Shown one piece after another: positions 1 to 11,856 of a stretch of DNA of 64,000 nucleotides; the first letter of the stretch is position 1, and the number at the start of each line of letters is the position of its first letter. The DNA lies in the NCBI RefSeq assembly GCF_028389875.1, contig NC_084663.1, forward strand, positions 19,854,666-19,918,665, in the 5' to 3' direction. Made by a program: the position numbers and the translations under genes. The notes below the pieces were generated by a model. That model saw only the letters and a program-made list of their open reading frames with translations. It made no database searches and was not told the origin of the DNA. This stretch comes from Rhea pennata (Eukaryota > Chordata > Aves > Rheiformes > Rheidae).

Positions 1-214
1 GCATTCCTACCTTCTTCTCCTATTCTCTCTGTACCTGTGTCTTCTCATTCTTACTCGCTCCGTCGATTCACATTCATCCCTCTTTTTCATCTTTCTTTCT
101 TTTTAGCCTGTTATCTTTCCCTCTTATTCGTGCCAGCATCTGTCAGGCAGCTGCCAACACATGCTGCTCCCTAAGGGACAGGAATCTGGGAGCCAAGTAC
201 CATAACATGGCCAG

Positions 215-390
215 CCGGGCAGGGGCCTCTCCAACAGGCCCATCCCCGTTTTTATCCATTGCAGCACTGTCGTGCTATTTCACCAGGTCTCTGTGAACAC
301 AACAAGGTCATATCTCTGCTACTAGTCACTGACTTCTAAACTCCGTTTGTTTCCCATGCTGCACGTGTTGTGTACAGGCACTTGAGCTAG
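215..390 (-). pseudogene. CR1 ORF2 N-terminus (apurinic-type endonuclease start), degenerate
   Basis: On the minus strand the codons at 346-360 read S-M-G-N-K, and 283-294 read T-E-T-W inside YDLVVFTETW. These are the conserved N-terminal motifs of the CR1 ORF2 endonuclease domain; the Glu of the T-E-T motif belongs to the metal-binding active site of this nuclease fold. The usual second Trp after TETW is a TGA stop, and the frame between the two motifs is broken by other stops. The position about 150 bp after the ORF1 stop agrees with CR1 gene order. The rest of the endonuclease cannot be followed below about 215. Confidence 0.65.
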
Positions 391-508
391 ACCCCTCGTC
401 TTGCTGCTTTCACCAGGGAAGTGTGAAAGTCTTGTCCATCAGGCTATTCTCCCAGACACTGCCTCCCCTGCCTCCACTTCAGCCTTTAGTCATCACCCCC
501 CAGCAAAC

Positions 509-950
509 CTAGTTTGAAGCCTTCCTCATTAAGCTTGCAAACAAGTTGACACAAATGTTCTTTCCCCAGTTAGTCAGGAGGATCCTGTCTCTCTCCAATA
601 CTCCCAAATCCTCAGAGAAAGTCTCATGGTCAAAAAAAACAAAGTGCTCCCTGCAATGCCAGCCAGGTACGGACCCAGAAGAGGTATGTGCTCTGTGCTC
701 TTCACCCCAGCTGCCAGGTCCTTGTAGTCACTCTTGATATATTCAGAGCAGTATCATTTGTTCTTATGTGGATGAGCAGCAAGGGTTGATATTTTGAGGG
801 CCAGATGAGCCTCAGCAATCCCGCCACACCTTCTGGGATCTGAGCCCTAGTAAGCAACAAGCCTCAAGAGACAGTAAGTCAGACAAGCAGATGGGTGTCT
901 CATTTCCCTGCAGAAAGGAGTCTCTAACCCACTGCTTTCTCTTGGTGCTA
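509..950 (-). pseudogene. CR1 ORF1 C-terminal SGNH-esterase domain, degenerate
   Basis: CR1 ORF1 encodes an RNA-binding protein with a C-terminal SGNH/GDSL-type esterase domain. On the minus strand the nucleophile block reads V-R-D-S (Asp-Ser codons at 917-922; the usual block is G-D-S). It is followed by ETPICLSDLLSLEACCL, and the third block reads R-T-N-D (Thr-Asn-Asp at 753-761; usually GTND). The C-terminal stretch DHETFSEDLG...LTNWGKN...LMRKASN ends at a stop at 509-511, where CR1 ORF1 normally ends. The usual D-G-I-H block reads D-R-I-L, so the catalytic His is gone. A frame change and a TGA lie between the first and third blocks. Identification rests on recognising the family motifs; no alignment was run. 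Confidence 0.75.
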
Positions 951-999
951 ATGGGTTGTCCAGCTGGCCTTGATGTCTCCTTGATGGAGTTTGTTCCTC

Positions 1000-2370
1000 C
1001 TAATCATAGGGTACTGTTCCTGTACATCAGCAGACAGAGAATAAGCCTTTCTTTTATTACTAGAAGTCAGAAATTTCAAGTCTTCATCATCTTAAGGCGT
1101 CTACATCTACTGATTATTTCAGCATGAACATTGGATTGGATCCTCTCTTCTGCTGAAGGCTTTTCAGGGAAGAACAGGTTGATTGTTCAGCATTGTATGG
1201 AGCAAAAAGTTTAGGAAGCTGGGGTGGTGGTGGGGGTAAATGTTCTCACTACTGAGATCTTGGATAAGAAAATCCTAGGTAGCTATTTTAGAATAGAAAT
1301 AATATTTATCTTAGCTTGTGAAGGAAAAAGTCTTAGCCATATATCTTTTGGGAGAAGTTTAAGGTGGCAAATCCAAGACGGGTTGAGATTTTAAGAAACA
1401 TTGTTTTCTTGACTTTTCTGATTGCTTCTCCATTATGTATGTGGACTTTTGCACATCTGTTCTTAACACTGTTCTCTTTGTTTGAGCAGATTCAGCTTAG
1501 GAAAATAGGAGTTTAAGTGTTAGGCATGGTGATGTTGAGAGTTATGGCACAAGACCTTTCTTATCTGACCATATCTATCTATCAATGGATTTCTCTTTTC
1601 TCTTTCTTGAACCTTCTTCATTTTCACAATCTTCTCTGCTCTCATTTAGTCTGCTTCTGCCTCACAATTACATTTCTCTCTCTCTGTTGTTTCCTGCTTC
1701 TCTCTCATTCACACATTGGTTAGAGCCCCTACTTATAAATTATGAACTTTTGAAAGCTCTTTCTTTCTTCCAAGGATTAACTCTTCCTGTCCATGTGATA
1801 GATGCCTGAACCTTCATGCCCCCAACAGAGATATCCTTGACATTCAAAGTAGTTACGTGCTATTTAGGCACTGCATTGAATTTCAATATAGTCAATCCAT
1901 TTTTCATTTACGAATTTTGAGAAGGATAACTTGCAATGACTTCAGATCTATTCTTAGAACTCCTTTTCCTACTCTTAGCTTTACTGCTTCTCCTGCTGGT
2001 CGGGAGAACATGGGAAGCCATTAGCAAAGCTCCTGCTCTAGAAGCCCCTCCTCAATAGCATTTATTTATCCTTTTTCTGTGCTGCCTTGAATGTCAGATA
2101 GGCATTCACACTGGCAAAAGTAAGTACAATCAGCTATAAATGAGAGCATAAACATAAGGCATAAGATAGTAGATAAATGGGCAAACTAAGCTCTCTTTGA
2201 AGTCATTTGGGTGCAGGATTATCTGTCCATACATTCACTAAATTAGTGTAACTAAAATGAAGGCATAAACTTGAAAGTATGTAAGTATGTAGCATGTAGG
2301 AAATAAGGCAAATAACACATTAATAGTAAAAACAGGGTGCATCACATCTTCACTTTTAGTCATGCTTGTG
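1000..2370. other. Unique DNA, no gene recognised
   Basis: Nothing supportable was found. The stretch 1560-1760 is pyrimidine-rich on the plus strand, which opens overlapping meaningless frames there. The rest is ordinary AT-rich sequence. Confidence 0.5.
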
Positions 2371-2372
2371 GT

Positions 2373-2445
2373 GGTTCCATAGTGTAGTGGTTATCACATC
2401 TGCTTTACACGCAGAAGGTCCTGGGTTCAAGCCCCAGTGGAACCA
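2373..2445 (+). tRNA. tRNA-Val(TAC)-like sequence, head of a chimeric retroposon
   Basis: A 73-bp sequence folds as a complete cloverleaf. The acceptor stem GGTTCCA/TGGAACC is perfect, with discriminator A at 2445. The D-arm is present, the anticodon stem TCTGC/GCAGA is perfect, with loop TTTACAC and anticodon TAC at 2406-2408, and the T stem CTGGG/CCCAG is perfect around TTCAAGC. The A box (TAGTGTAGTGG) and B box (GGTTCAAGCCC) are intact enough for RNA polymerase III. Compared with the vertebrate tRNA-Val(TAC) I know, I see two differences, CACG to CACA and TTCG to TTCA, both CpG-to-CpA changes. It lacks an intron, a T-run terminator directly after the gene and an encoded CCA, and it runs straight into a CR1 tail, so it is more likely a retroposed head than a working tRNA gene. 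Confidence 0.85.
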
Positions 2446-2517
2446 GCACCAGGAACTCTTTGGGAGGTTGGACCAGATGATCTCCAGAGGTCCCTTCCAG
2501 CCTTACTGATTCTGTGA
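2373..2517 (+). mobile_element. tRNA-Val/CR1 chimeric SINE-like retroposon
   Basis: The tRNA-Val-like head (2373-2445) is followed by a 15-bp linker and then by the last 55-60 bp of a CR1 element. The tail has AGGTTGGA (2465-2472) and TCCAGCCT (2496-2503), which pair as the CR1 3' hairpin with one G-T wobble, then a single ATTCTGTGA (2509-2517) like the CR1 octamer end. No CR1 coding part is present. This is the architecture of a tRNA-headed SINE that borrows CR1 reverse transcriptase; zebra finch TguSINE1 is a known example of the type. A perfect target-site duplication is not visible. The alternatives are a single template-switch event or a tRNA that happens to abut a 5'-truncated CR1. Confidence 0.7.
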
Positions 2518-2772
2518 TGCATGTAGACCTAACCACTGAATAGATTCAAACTATAGAAGTGATAATAAATTATATAAATTGGAGCAAAAAAGGTTGCAAT
2601 TTGTGTGCATACTGGAAATTATTGCAGTGAGGGGGAAAGAGTAGAAAAGGTTACCTAGGGGAACAATACTGAAATGATAAAGAGAGTTTCAGGAACTACT
2701 ATCAGCATATTGTTACATATTCTCTAATGTTCATGTTTATTTAACTAGCTAATTTAAAGTCCGCAGTGGTTG

Positions 2773-3210
2773 AAGGAGGTAATCCTTTTCCTCTACTCAG
2801 ACCTGATGAGGCCACATTTGGAGTACTGTTGTCCAGTTCTGGGCTCCCCAGTATAAGAGAGACATGGAGCTATTGGAGCAAGGGCTACTAAGATGATTAA
2901 GGGTGTGGAGCATCTCTCATATGAGGAAAGGCCAGTGGTGCACAGCAATAGGATGAGAGGCAAGGAGCATAAATTGAAACACAGGAAGTTCCATCTGAAC
3001 AAGAGGAAAAACTTCCTTACTGTGAGGGTGACTGAGCACAGAAGCAGGTTGCTCATAGAAGTTTTGGAGTCTCCTTCCTTGGAGATATTCAAAAGCCATC
3101 CAGACAGGATCCTGGGCAATGTGCTCTAGGTGACTCTGTTTGAGCAGGGGAGTTGGGCTAGATGATCTGCAGAAGTCCCTTCCAACGTCAACCATTGTGT
3201 AATTCTGTGA
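2773..3210 (+). mobile_element. CR1 3' fragment, old, internally deleted
   Basis: This is a 5'-truncated CR1 holding part of the ORF2 C-terminus and the complete 3' end. The peptide GVEHLSYEER is followed directly by VVHSNRMRGKEHKLKHRKFH. Relative to other copies, about 40 codons (the LREL...KYLKGG block) are missing, but the frame is kept, so an open frame runs from 2893 to the natural stop at 3127-3129. After the stop come the short 3' region with the hairpin half GGGCTAGATGATCTGCAG and an AATTCTGTGA end. Many substitutions and loss of the preceding RVQ segment mark it as older than the 23-kb and 48-kb copies. Confidence 0.9.
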
Positions 3211-3686
3211 CATTTATTATTAAAAAGCATGAAAACACTATTTTTGAAATAAACCAATGTCTCTGTCACAGTATCAGTGCTTTTGGTTCTCTATAATGTT
3301 AATCCTCTGCAGGGCTAACTGTGAACATTTTTCTCAGTTGCTGTAATTACCTGAAGTTTACATAGTTTACCAAAAGGCAGGTCTAGAATTCCTTCCAGGT
3401 GAGCAGGTTGTCCCAGAAAAACAAATAGGTCAAGATTTATGGGAGGAAGGAGAAGAAAAGACATAGCATCAAAGAATTCCTGAATAAGGGGGAATACATT
3501 TTCCCACATGCTACCAGAGTACGATTAGCACCTCATTACTATGTTTCCCCTACTTTTCAGATCCAAGATGCCTAGGCCTATTTCAGATTCAGTATGACAC
3601 TGAGCAAGTATAAACCTTATTCGTTGACAGTACTTGCAAACTGTCAAATTTAATAACATAGACTATGTCCATCAGATTATTACCCT

Positions 3687-3726
3687 GAGCTCCAAGTAAA
3701 GAAAAAGAGCTCCAAGTAAAGAAAAA
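3687..3726. repeat. Perfect tandem duplication, 2 x 20 bp
   Basis: The 20-bp unit starting GAGCTCCAAG occurs twice without a mismatch (3687-3706 and 3707-3726). Confidence 0.95.
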
Positions 3727-4610
3727 GAAAATAATAAGCAATGTTATGTAATCTGTATTCTGTAGGGACTGGTTTCTAGATGGAAATTGAAGTAACAGCT
3801 TTCATTTATGTTTTTATTCTTGAAGGTGACCTCGATAGTGATACCTACAGTTATGTTTGTCTGACACTTTCCCATTATAAAACCCTGTTTTCAGTTGCTT
3901 ATAATTTTGCTAAGCTTCAAACATACGAGCTGCCTTAGGCTACTTCATTATTTATTTAATTATTATTTTGTAAGCTTCAACCAAAGCAGGCTTCATTCTG
4001 TACTTAGCATGTAGCCACTTTGAAGCTTATCCAGAAGCGTGTTGTAAGGGAAGCTGTTCTCAGACAATTTGAGACTCTTGCGTGGTTTGCACAACTTCTG
4101 TGAACTGACAATAGCAAGTAATAGTGATGAGAAATCTGTCGTGAATATATGAAAGGATAAAATATCCAAGTACTTTGAGAATCCAGGTCTCCAGAAAAGT
4201 ACTGTAAATATATACACAGATGTTTGCCAGGAAATAAGAACTGGGAAAATCATTCAGGAAGCTAACATTTCTGCACTGCATATAGAATCTGGATGCTAAA
4301 AGATCTAAATGATGATGGCAAAAGTAATTTGATTAAGTACTTGTTCACTGTGTCATCCACATCACTGATGTGTCATCCACGTGTAAGGCAGAGAGATCTT
4401 GAAAGTATATGAATGACTAATGAAGGTATGATCCTAGGTCCTGTATTGAGAAGAGAGAGAATGAATGGCACTTTGCAGTCACGTGGATATTTTCCATCCC
4501 GTGAAAGAGAGCATGTGTTTGCCAGTTAATATCAGGTGACATTAGCAAAATTCGCTACACCTCTTTCCTTATTAAATATGAATAGAATAAAATTCAGAGA
4601 ATCATATCTT

Positions 4611-4638
4611 TATATATATATATATAGAGAGAGAGAGA
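4611..4638. repeat. Compound (TA)n(GA)n microsatellite
   Basis: About 8 TA units run directly into about 6 GA units, a typical dinucleotide compound repeat. Confidence 0.95.
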
Positions 4639-5858
4639 TCTGTTAGCTACATATGGATGCCTGCTGAAGAATGTAAAACCTGAAAGTTTGAAAAATTATA
4701 GCCCCAAAGAGTAAACAGAAAATGACCAAGGAAGGTAGTGATAAGTATGTTTCTTGTTGCTTACATAATTATATGATTACCCTGAAAGCATTAAATACTA
4801 CTTTGAAAGATTGTCTTGCTGACTGTATAGTATCTCTATGTGATTGCTGTTTTACTCGAACCAGAAATCATTCATGTTCCGCAGCAGAGCTGCAAGAGAA
4901 AAGTCTCATGGAACGATCTTTGACTTACTGACTTCTCCTCCATGTGAGCTGCAGTGCCTTAATTTTGTAGGAGTGGACTCTTACTTTCCCCTTGAGAATG
5001 TTTGGTTTGCAGAACAGCTTATATTCCTCAACTGCTAGAATCTTAAGTTATTGCATTTGATATATATATTGCTCTGGAGTTACTTTTTTTCATGTTACGT
5101 AGAAATAAATAAAAGTGCCTATTATTTAGTGGGAATTCTTACATTATTCTTGTTACACACACTATAAATCAGATGTTACTGCCAAAAAGAAGTCATAAAG
5201 TCTAACAGGCTTTTAAATTCTTATTCTGTACCCAGTTCTGTTTTCATAAGGACAATGTCATTAAGATGTTTACTAGGCTAAGGGACAAATGCTGACAGAT
5301 GATCTTAAAATAGACAATGAATATTATAGGCCTAATTCTCACCTGGTTAGCTGAAGTGGAGCTTTATACTAGTTAAGGATTTTTCCTTTCATGTCTGAAG
5401 CTACAAGCCCCTGAGAGGAAATGTCTCTGATGCTAAAGATATTCTTCAGACACTAGTATTTTTGGGTCAGAGGACTATGTGCTAAGTCCTCCACTTCTAC
5501 TCATTATTTCTACTAATTGAGAAACTTTACCTCCTCTCCTCTTGCGCGAGGGAAAACACACACGCAGATGCACATAGGAAAAAAAAAAAAAAAACACACC
5601 AAAGTCAGATATATTTCTTGAAAAGTTTATTTGTATATTTTTTGTTGCTCTTCACTTTGTCTCTCCAGAATGTTTTAGGAGAGATTCTGAAGACTCATCT
5701 CAGGTGTGTTTCTGCAGCAAAGCTCTTTCTGATGAGCACACACTATTTCAAAGGATACTAGCAGTACAAAAGATTTCAAGAGACTGCTTGACTCCTTTGG
5801 TCAAGATTGCCAATATTTTCAATCCTACAGAATTTATAGGAACTCTTGTTCATTTATC

Positions 5859-5878
5859 AAACAAACAAACAAACAAAA
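5859..5878. repeat. (CAAA)n microsatellite
   Basis: Five CAAA units with one base of drift at the end. Confidence 0.9.
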
Positions 5879-8800
5879 ATCTCTTCCCTTTCAGAAGCTA
5901 ATTATCAAGCTCTTCTGAAACTATTTGGTGCATTTTAGTGATTAATGCATTGTCACTAACTTCTCTGTTATCTGGCAATACACTAGGCAAGCAGAAAGCT
6001 TCTATCCTGTTTGTTTTAAAACTAAGCATGTAGAATTGCTTGTCTCTCCATTCAGATTGATACTATACATATTTTGGATAAATTATATCATGTATAGAAG
6101 ATATTCCTTTCGATCTTTTTTCATCTCCTGTACATTTTAAATTACTTTATATGCAGTTGTTTCAAAAGAGGAATTCATAAACTTTAATAAGACTAAACCT
6201 TTTTCTCTTTCCGATTTTTATTAGAACACACAGGTTTTTATTTTTCGTATTTTACTACGCTTATGAAATTGGAATGAGTGAAGCTGTCTTTAGAGCAGGA
6301 AAAGATCATATGTTACAAGCTGTTAAGTTCAGGCGTTATGACTCATTTCCCACTTGTCTCTTATTTTCTGCATAAAATCCTGCCAAAAGCTTATCTTCAT
6401 ACAAAATTTAAAATTAGAAAACAAGAGAGAATATAACAAATCAAAATCAATCTGACTTTTTTTGAGGTTATTGAAGAAGTCTGACTTTCTTGTGAATCAG
6501 GTCGTTTTTATTATCAGTAGGTAGTTAATTCTCTCAAATATTCTACTTGTACAGTCTTTCTACTGTGAAAATGCATCTTCGTCAGATATGGTGGGCAGCA
6601 GTATACAATTCCAAAGAAAACTTGGTTTTGAAGATATATAACTATTCTAACTCCATACCTAAATGCATAGTTTTCTTTTGAAGTCTGCATGCGTTTTGAT
6701 TCTCCTGCTCAGCTTAGAAAAGGGAACGTTGATAGGACTGTATCATCCACACGGCTGTTCTGCATCTGCCTGTTGAAAAGGCATGAAATGGAAGGCTCTG
6801 GTCTGTCATTGATTTGTTGCCAGCGTAATCTGCTTTATTCAAGTCACAGTCCGACTCTTTCTCCACAGCCGCGTTATTTCACAATTTCTCTTCCCCAAAG
6901 CTGACCATGCATTATGAACAAGTCAGATGTGTTCATTCGGCTTTGATTTTTATACTTCTTTTAAATCGATACCTCAGTGATTGATCTTCTGAAATTTGAG
7001 AGTCAGTGGACTGTATAACTGCAATGGCAAGGAGGGTAGGTGGAGGATTTTCAGTTTTGATTGAAATGAGCACACAGGTGCTATACCGTGGTTTTAATGA
7101 TTCACAGAAACAAATTAAATATGTTGCAGTATAGTTTGTTACAGTACCTGCTCTCTTTATTTAAATAATAAATCAGGCCGTTCTTTCAGTTAAACTGGGG
7201 ACTAGGAAGCAACAGAGCATATAAACATTTATTTAGGCTGTATCTTTACAGTAAGTTCATTTCAGTTGAAAATGCAGCAATCCTTTTCTTAAGCCATTTT
7301 CTTGAATTGTTTATTTCTGTATTATAGCCACTGCTACCTTAACATGCAGTGATTACTACAGCAGAACAAATACATGCTCCACTGGTCCAATATTCTGTCT
7401 ATAGCAATAGTTACTACCAGGTATGGCAGAGGGAGATGAAATTTTCCAGCTGAAAAATAGTGTAACATGAGGGAAGTGGGGAATTCTTAACCCCAAAAAT
7501 TATTATTTTACAACCTGATAATTAATATTCTGTGTAAATTTCCTGAGCAGCTGTAGAGATTCAGAAATCATTTTATTCCCATAGGACGTGTCACTTAACT
7601 CATTGAAGTCAGTGCCAAAATTTCTGTTCCTGCCCATTCAGAAACAATCTTTATATGTCTAATTGTTTTGCTATTTCAACAACCTGGAGAGAGCTAGAAG
7701 CATCTAGCTTGAATTTTGTCTTCTCTTTACTTTGTCTGTACCCATTATAGCTCTTCTTACTCTTTTCTAAAGGGAGATATTTCACCTAGACTACTTTAAA
7801 TGATCTTGCATTACTCTCCTCTCAAGGAGGAAAATTCTTTTGTGTCCCTAATGTTACAATTGTAATAGCAATGTACTTAAAAGCATGTATATATATATTC
7901 TGTTTCTGATATTTTTCCCTGAGACAAAATTATAAAGTTGAATTAAATTAGTGAAATATGATATATCCAAGCTCCATATGATACATACTTTCCAATATTT
8001 CATTTATATTCTTTATTAATATTTTGTTAATTTTATTATCTACCTCAAACCTTTAGAGTGAAATTCACTTCATGTAGTTTTATACCTCAGAAGCTGAGAT
8101 GCCTTGCCTTAGCTGTTCATCTATTTCTTTAATAGTCTATCGAGAAAATTAGAAGCTTTTAGTGTGTGATTCCTTTTGTCAAAATATAAAAGGAGCCAAT
8201 TGCCTATAAAGGGTGCCTGTAATAAACTAGGCCTCCTTATAGATATGCTTGAATTTAAGTGTGTATGTTAGTCCGCTGATTTCAGTTACAGCAATGGTTG
8301 GTTGAAATAGAGAAATTGAAACCTCATAGTTGCTCGTGTTATTATGGAATTATTATAATAGACAGCTTTATATTAACAAGTGAGTTTCCAAATAATTAAA
8401 TTAGTTTGAAAAAACTTGAAAACAAATTAAGAAAATGTCAAATTACCAAAATTCAGTTAGGTATAGAATAACTCACCTTTGTGCTGTGTATCATAGAGTA
8501 TTCCTTTCACTGTAAACTCTAACCACAATAAAAGACAAAATACGATGGTCACAGTACAAAGTCAGTTCAGATTGCTTCAGCTGTTTTCTACTTGTAGGCC
8601 ACACTTACTCCATTTCAGAGATGAGATTCAAGAGCATAAAATCACAATAAAACCACAATAAAATTGACAAGAGTGTCTTCTCTCTGCTGAGAAAGTTGTA
8701 GCTAAGAAAAAGGGAAGAACAGCTGGATGTGTGTGGAAAGGAAGAAAGAATTTAACAATGGAAAGTAAACCTGGAGGAATAAGAGACAAAATAATTGATT

Positions 8801-9205
8801 CTCTTCTTCAAAAAATCCACTTAAATAAATGGGAATCTATATTAGTAAAAGAATATACATGCTCCATTTTCCTTAAGCAGCTGGAAGGGCACTGGAAAGA
8901 TCAAAATACATCACATCTTCACATCTTGATCTTAGAATTGTCCAAATGAGTAGGATTTTGTTGTTGTTGTTTTAATTTTTTATTTATTTTTTTTTAATCT
9001 GGGCCAACTACAAGAAGATAATTGCTCAGATAACACGTCTAGTACTCTATATGTATATCACGAGCTTTAGAGCCAGGTTTAGGTGCTAGTTTCATAAACA
9101 TCTCTTTGAACAAAAACATATTTGGCTGTATGGAGAATAGCAGAGCAATCATTTTGTGAGTGTTTGCCAACAAGTTGGAATAACAGTGAACTGCTGTATA
9201 ACAGG

Positions 9206-9230
9206 AAAAAAAAAAAAAAAAAAAAAAAAA
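9206..9230. repeat. A25 homopolymer
   Basis: Twenty-five consecutive A with no recognisable retroposon body on either side. CR1 elements do not end in poly(A), so this is a plain homopolymer or the tail of something no longer recognisable. Confidence 0.9.
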
Positions 9231-9508
9231 GAACAGAGGAAAAGGGTTGATTACAGGTCACCGTATCTGTTAGTTTTGTTTCCATAGCTGAAATTCAAAG
9301 GGGATATGATTATGATGAACCCTGATAGCTTTTCATCAATATCAGCAACATAAGACATAAGAGTTAAATAAATCCTATGTAACTGACTGGAAATCTTATA
9401 AAGGAAAGACTTAACAAACCTGGGAACTAAAATTAAGTCTATACTAGATGCTAAAACTGAATGCTACATTGAGTAGGAAAATAACTTTCTTTTTATATAG
9501 AGATGTAA

Positions 9509-9548
9509 AGGTTTGAATCATGTAATTAAGGTTTGGATCATGTAACTG
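9509..9548. repeat. Imperfect tandem duplication, 2 x 20 bp
   Basis: AGGTTTGAATCATGTAATTA at 9509-9528 is followed by a copy with three substitutions at 9529-9548. Confidence 0.85.
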
Positions 9549-11856
9549 TTTAGTTGTAATTGTTGCAGTGGGAGTCTCTGAGTATTTATCAATCTGTCAA
9601 AGTATTTGGCCTAGGCTTGTATCAATGGATGACAACGAATAGAATTTCTATGTAATTTCCTGAAAATATAATCATACTTCACATACTGCTGATAGTTCTT
9701 CCTTTCCCTTTTACCATATTTCTTCTATATTTGCCCAGTTTAGAGGATATTCTAGACCTAGAAATACTATACAGAACCTACACAGAGTCTCTTACCTTTT
9801 AATGTCTGCACGCCGGATGATTTGATTTACTACCTAAGCTGCCCTTGTGGGAGATCACCATGCTCTGATGGCCTCCTCTTGAAGCAGGCTCTGGGTAGAC
9901 TCTCAGAATGAAAATCTGATTGCTGTCTGTACTGTGTCTACAGCCTGTGGTATAGCTTATAACTCAGAAAGCAGCAATTATTTTTCAGTAATGGAAAACT
10001 GGTATCTTGATAAAGATCTGAAAGGTGAAATTCACATCCAATTCTGAGACACTAAGAAAATCCACAACATCCAGCAGTCTTAGCTCCCAGTGCGCCTCTA
10101 TGCACTATATGACTACAGTAAGCTGATCAATCTGATTTCAAATATTCTGTTATTTTAACTGTTTTTTTTCTTAGTCATATTTAGTGAACAGAAAACTTTC
10201 ACAATAATTTAGATAACTTATTCAGCTTGTTTTTGCAGCCAAATGACAGTGGTAGTAAGTTAAAATATGAATTTAAAATTTTTATACCCAGATGAAAGAG
10301 TTGAGAACTGCAAAAAGCACACACTTACATATTTGTATTAAAGTTTTTTAATTGTTTTCTATTTGTTTTGTTAGAAATAGTATAATGAAATGCTATGTTT
10401 ATATAGATTTTAATTGAAACATAGTAAGAAAATTTTAAATACACTACGGACATTTATGGAATCAGCATAAATGTAAGCCAGGGAGAACTGGGCATTTATT
10501 GCTCATTTTTGTGTTTAAAAATATTTCCCTAGAACACTTTCTGGTGATATTTTTGTTCCATGAAATATTCTTTTATTTTTAGCAAATAATTGTATTAAAT
10601 AATGCTTTTTAAGCATTTTATTTCAAAATTAATATGCTTGTGTTTTTGTGCAATATGATTCATGAACCTTGGAAGAAAAGAAAACCAGACGTTCTCCTCA
10701 GTTGAAGACCTTGTTAACAGATATCCCACAGTTTCTATTTAGTCCATTTAATAGCTCTACTGCAGGAATAATTTGTTGATTACCAGGTGCTGGCAAAACT
10801 TGCTATATCTGATAATATGATGAATATTGCATTTTGAAGCCTTGATGCATCATTGTATTTTTCCACTGCCATCTGGATGGATGCCTTGCTCTGTGAAATC
10901 TGCTGATAGAAATCCATGTTTTAAAAGTTCTTAAACTTACTATATTTATCTGATTGTGTCACAGTGAAATGCTCTGTGAAGCAGAGGTTCTTTATAATTC
11001 AAAAGAGCCTTCTATGCACCTGGTTTTACATCTACATAACTTCAGCTAGTCATTTTACTTTAAAATTTGGCAATGCAAGCTATTTTATGTAATTTTAAAA
11101 TGTAATAAATGTTTTAATGTGTTTTAATGATTTTTGCATAAAGATAGGAAATTGTACACAAGCTTCTATACAGAATTATTTTACTGCATTTTTTTTCTAA
11201 TTTATAGGACTCCTGGTAGCCTATTCACTGCTTTACATAACAGAAATTTCTGTATATGATAGACTAGAGAATAGCTGGGTAAAGCTATGAGTAAATGACT
11301 TTTAGAAAAGAATGAGATCACCTTTTCACTCATGACATAAGTAGATTCTGAATCTTTGTTTTTACTGGTGAAAAGAAATTCATTAGATTACTGCATCAGC
11401 TGGCAGACATAGTGAAGATACTAGGGCTGTAGAGAAATAAATTCTGGTCTTTTCTTACTCTGCAAACATAGCAGTGCTCTCATCCGTTACCTGAGGCAGC
11501 TACTGAACATGTAGGATTTTTACTAACATGAATAAATACATTCCAGGTAAAACATTGTGGGTCTATTTACTGTAACAATTACTATTCACACAATATAATT
11601 TAGAAAGACTGAGATTGCCTATACCAGCACCTCATAAAATTTTATATACTTCAGATTTCAAGTGTACTCCATATAAGTAATGACAGAGGACAATGTGGTT
11701 TACAAGGATGAATGCAAAAACACACGTCATTTGGTGATGATTAATTGTAAGAAACGAGAGAGCAGGTAGAAGACTCTCAAGTATAATTAGCATAAGACCT
11801 ACTGAAAACCAGGCACGCTGAGCTCTCACCAGGTTTCTACTCCTACTGTTAACAGC

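Larger units (their letters stand above)
1..1000 (-). mobile_element. Old CR1 retrotransposon remnant (ORF1/ORF2 junction)
   Basis: Read on the minus strand, this segment follows the order of a CR1 element: the C-terminal part of ORF1 (about 950 down to 509), a spacer of about 150 bp, then the start of ORF2 (360 downwards). Recognisable peptides are the SGNH-esterase blocks of ORF1 and the SMGNK and TETW motifs of the ORF2 endonuclease. Similarity fades below about 215 and above about 960, so both ends are approximate, and the element may continue beyond the window start. Stop codons and frameshifts show it is long dead. GC content is above that of the surrounding DNA, as expected for CR1. 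Confidence 0.75.
3211..11850. other. AT-rich unique DNA without recognised genes
   Basis: About 8.6 kb with no supportable gene or transposon. It holds simple sequence only: a 20-bp tandem duplication at 3687-3726, a 12-bp direct repeat with 20-bp spacing at 4349/4369, (TA)n/(GA)n at 4611-4638, an A-run at 5579-5594, (CAAA)n at 5859-5878, a 25-nt A-run at 9206-9230 and a 20-bp imperfect tandem duplication at 9509-9548. All open frames are short and lack codon structure. Confidence 0.5.

Noticed and set aside
891..1127. 78-codon plus-strand frame
   Set aside because: It partly overlaps the antisense of the CR1 ORF1 relic, with no domain and no conserved start.
2373..2445. Ordinary functional tRNA-Val gene
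   Set aside because: No T-run terminator follows, and the sequence continues into a CR1 tail with both differences from the standard tRNA at CpG sites. Function cannot be excluded, but retroposition explains more.
9206..9230. Poly(A) tail of a processed pseudogene
   Set aside because: No recognisable coding body and no target duplication near the run; CR1 retrotransposition makes processed pseudogenes rare in birds.
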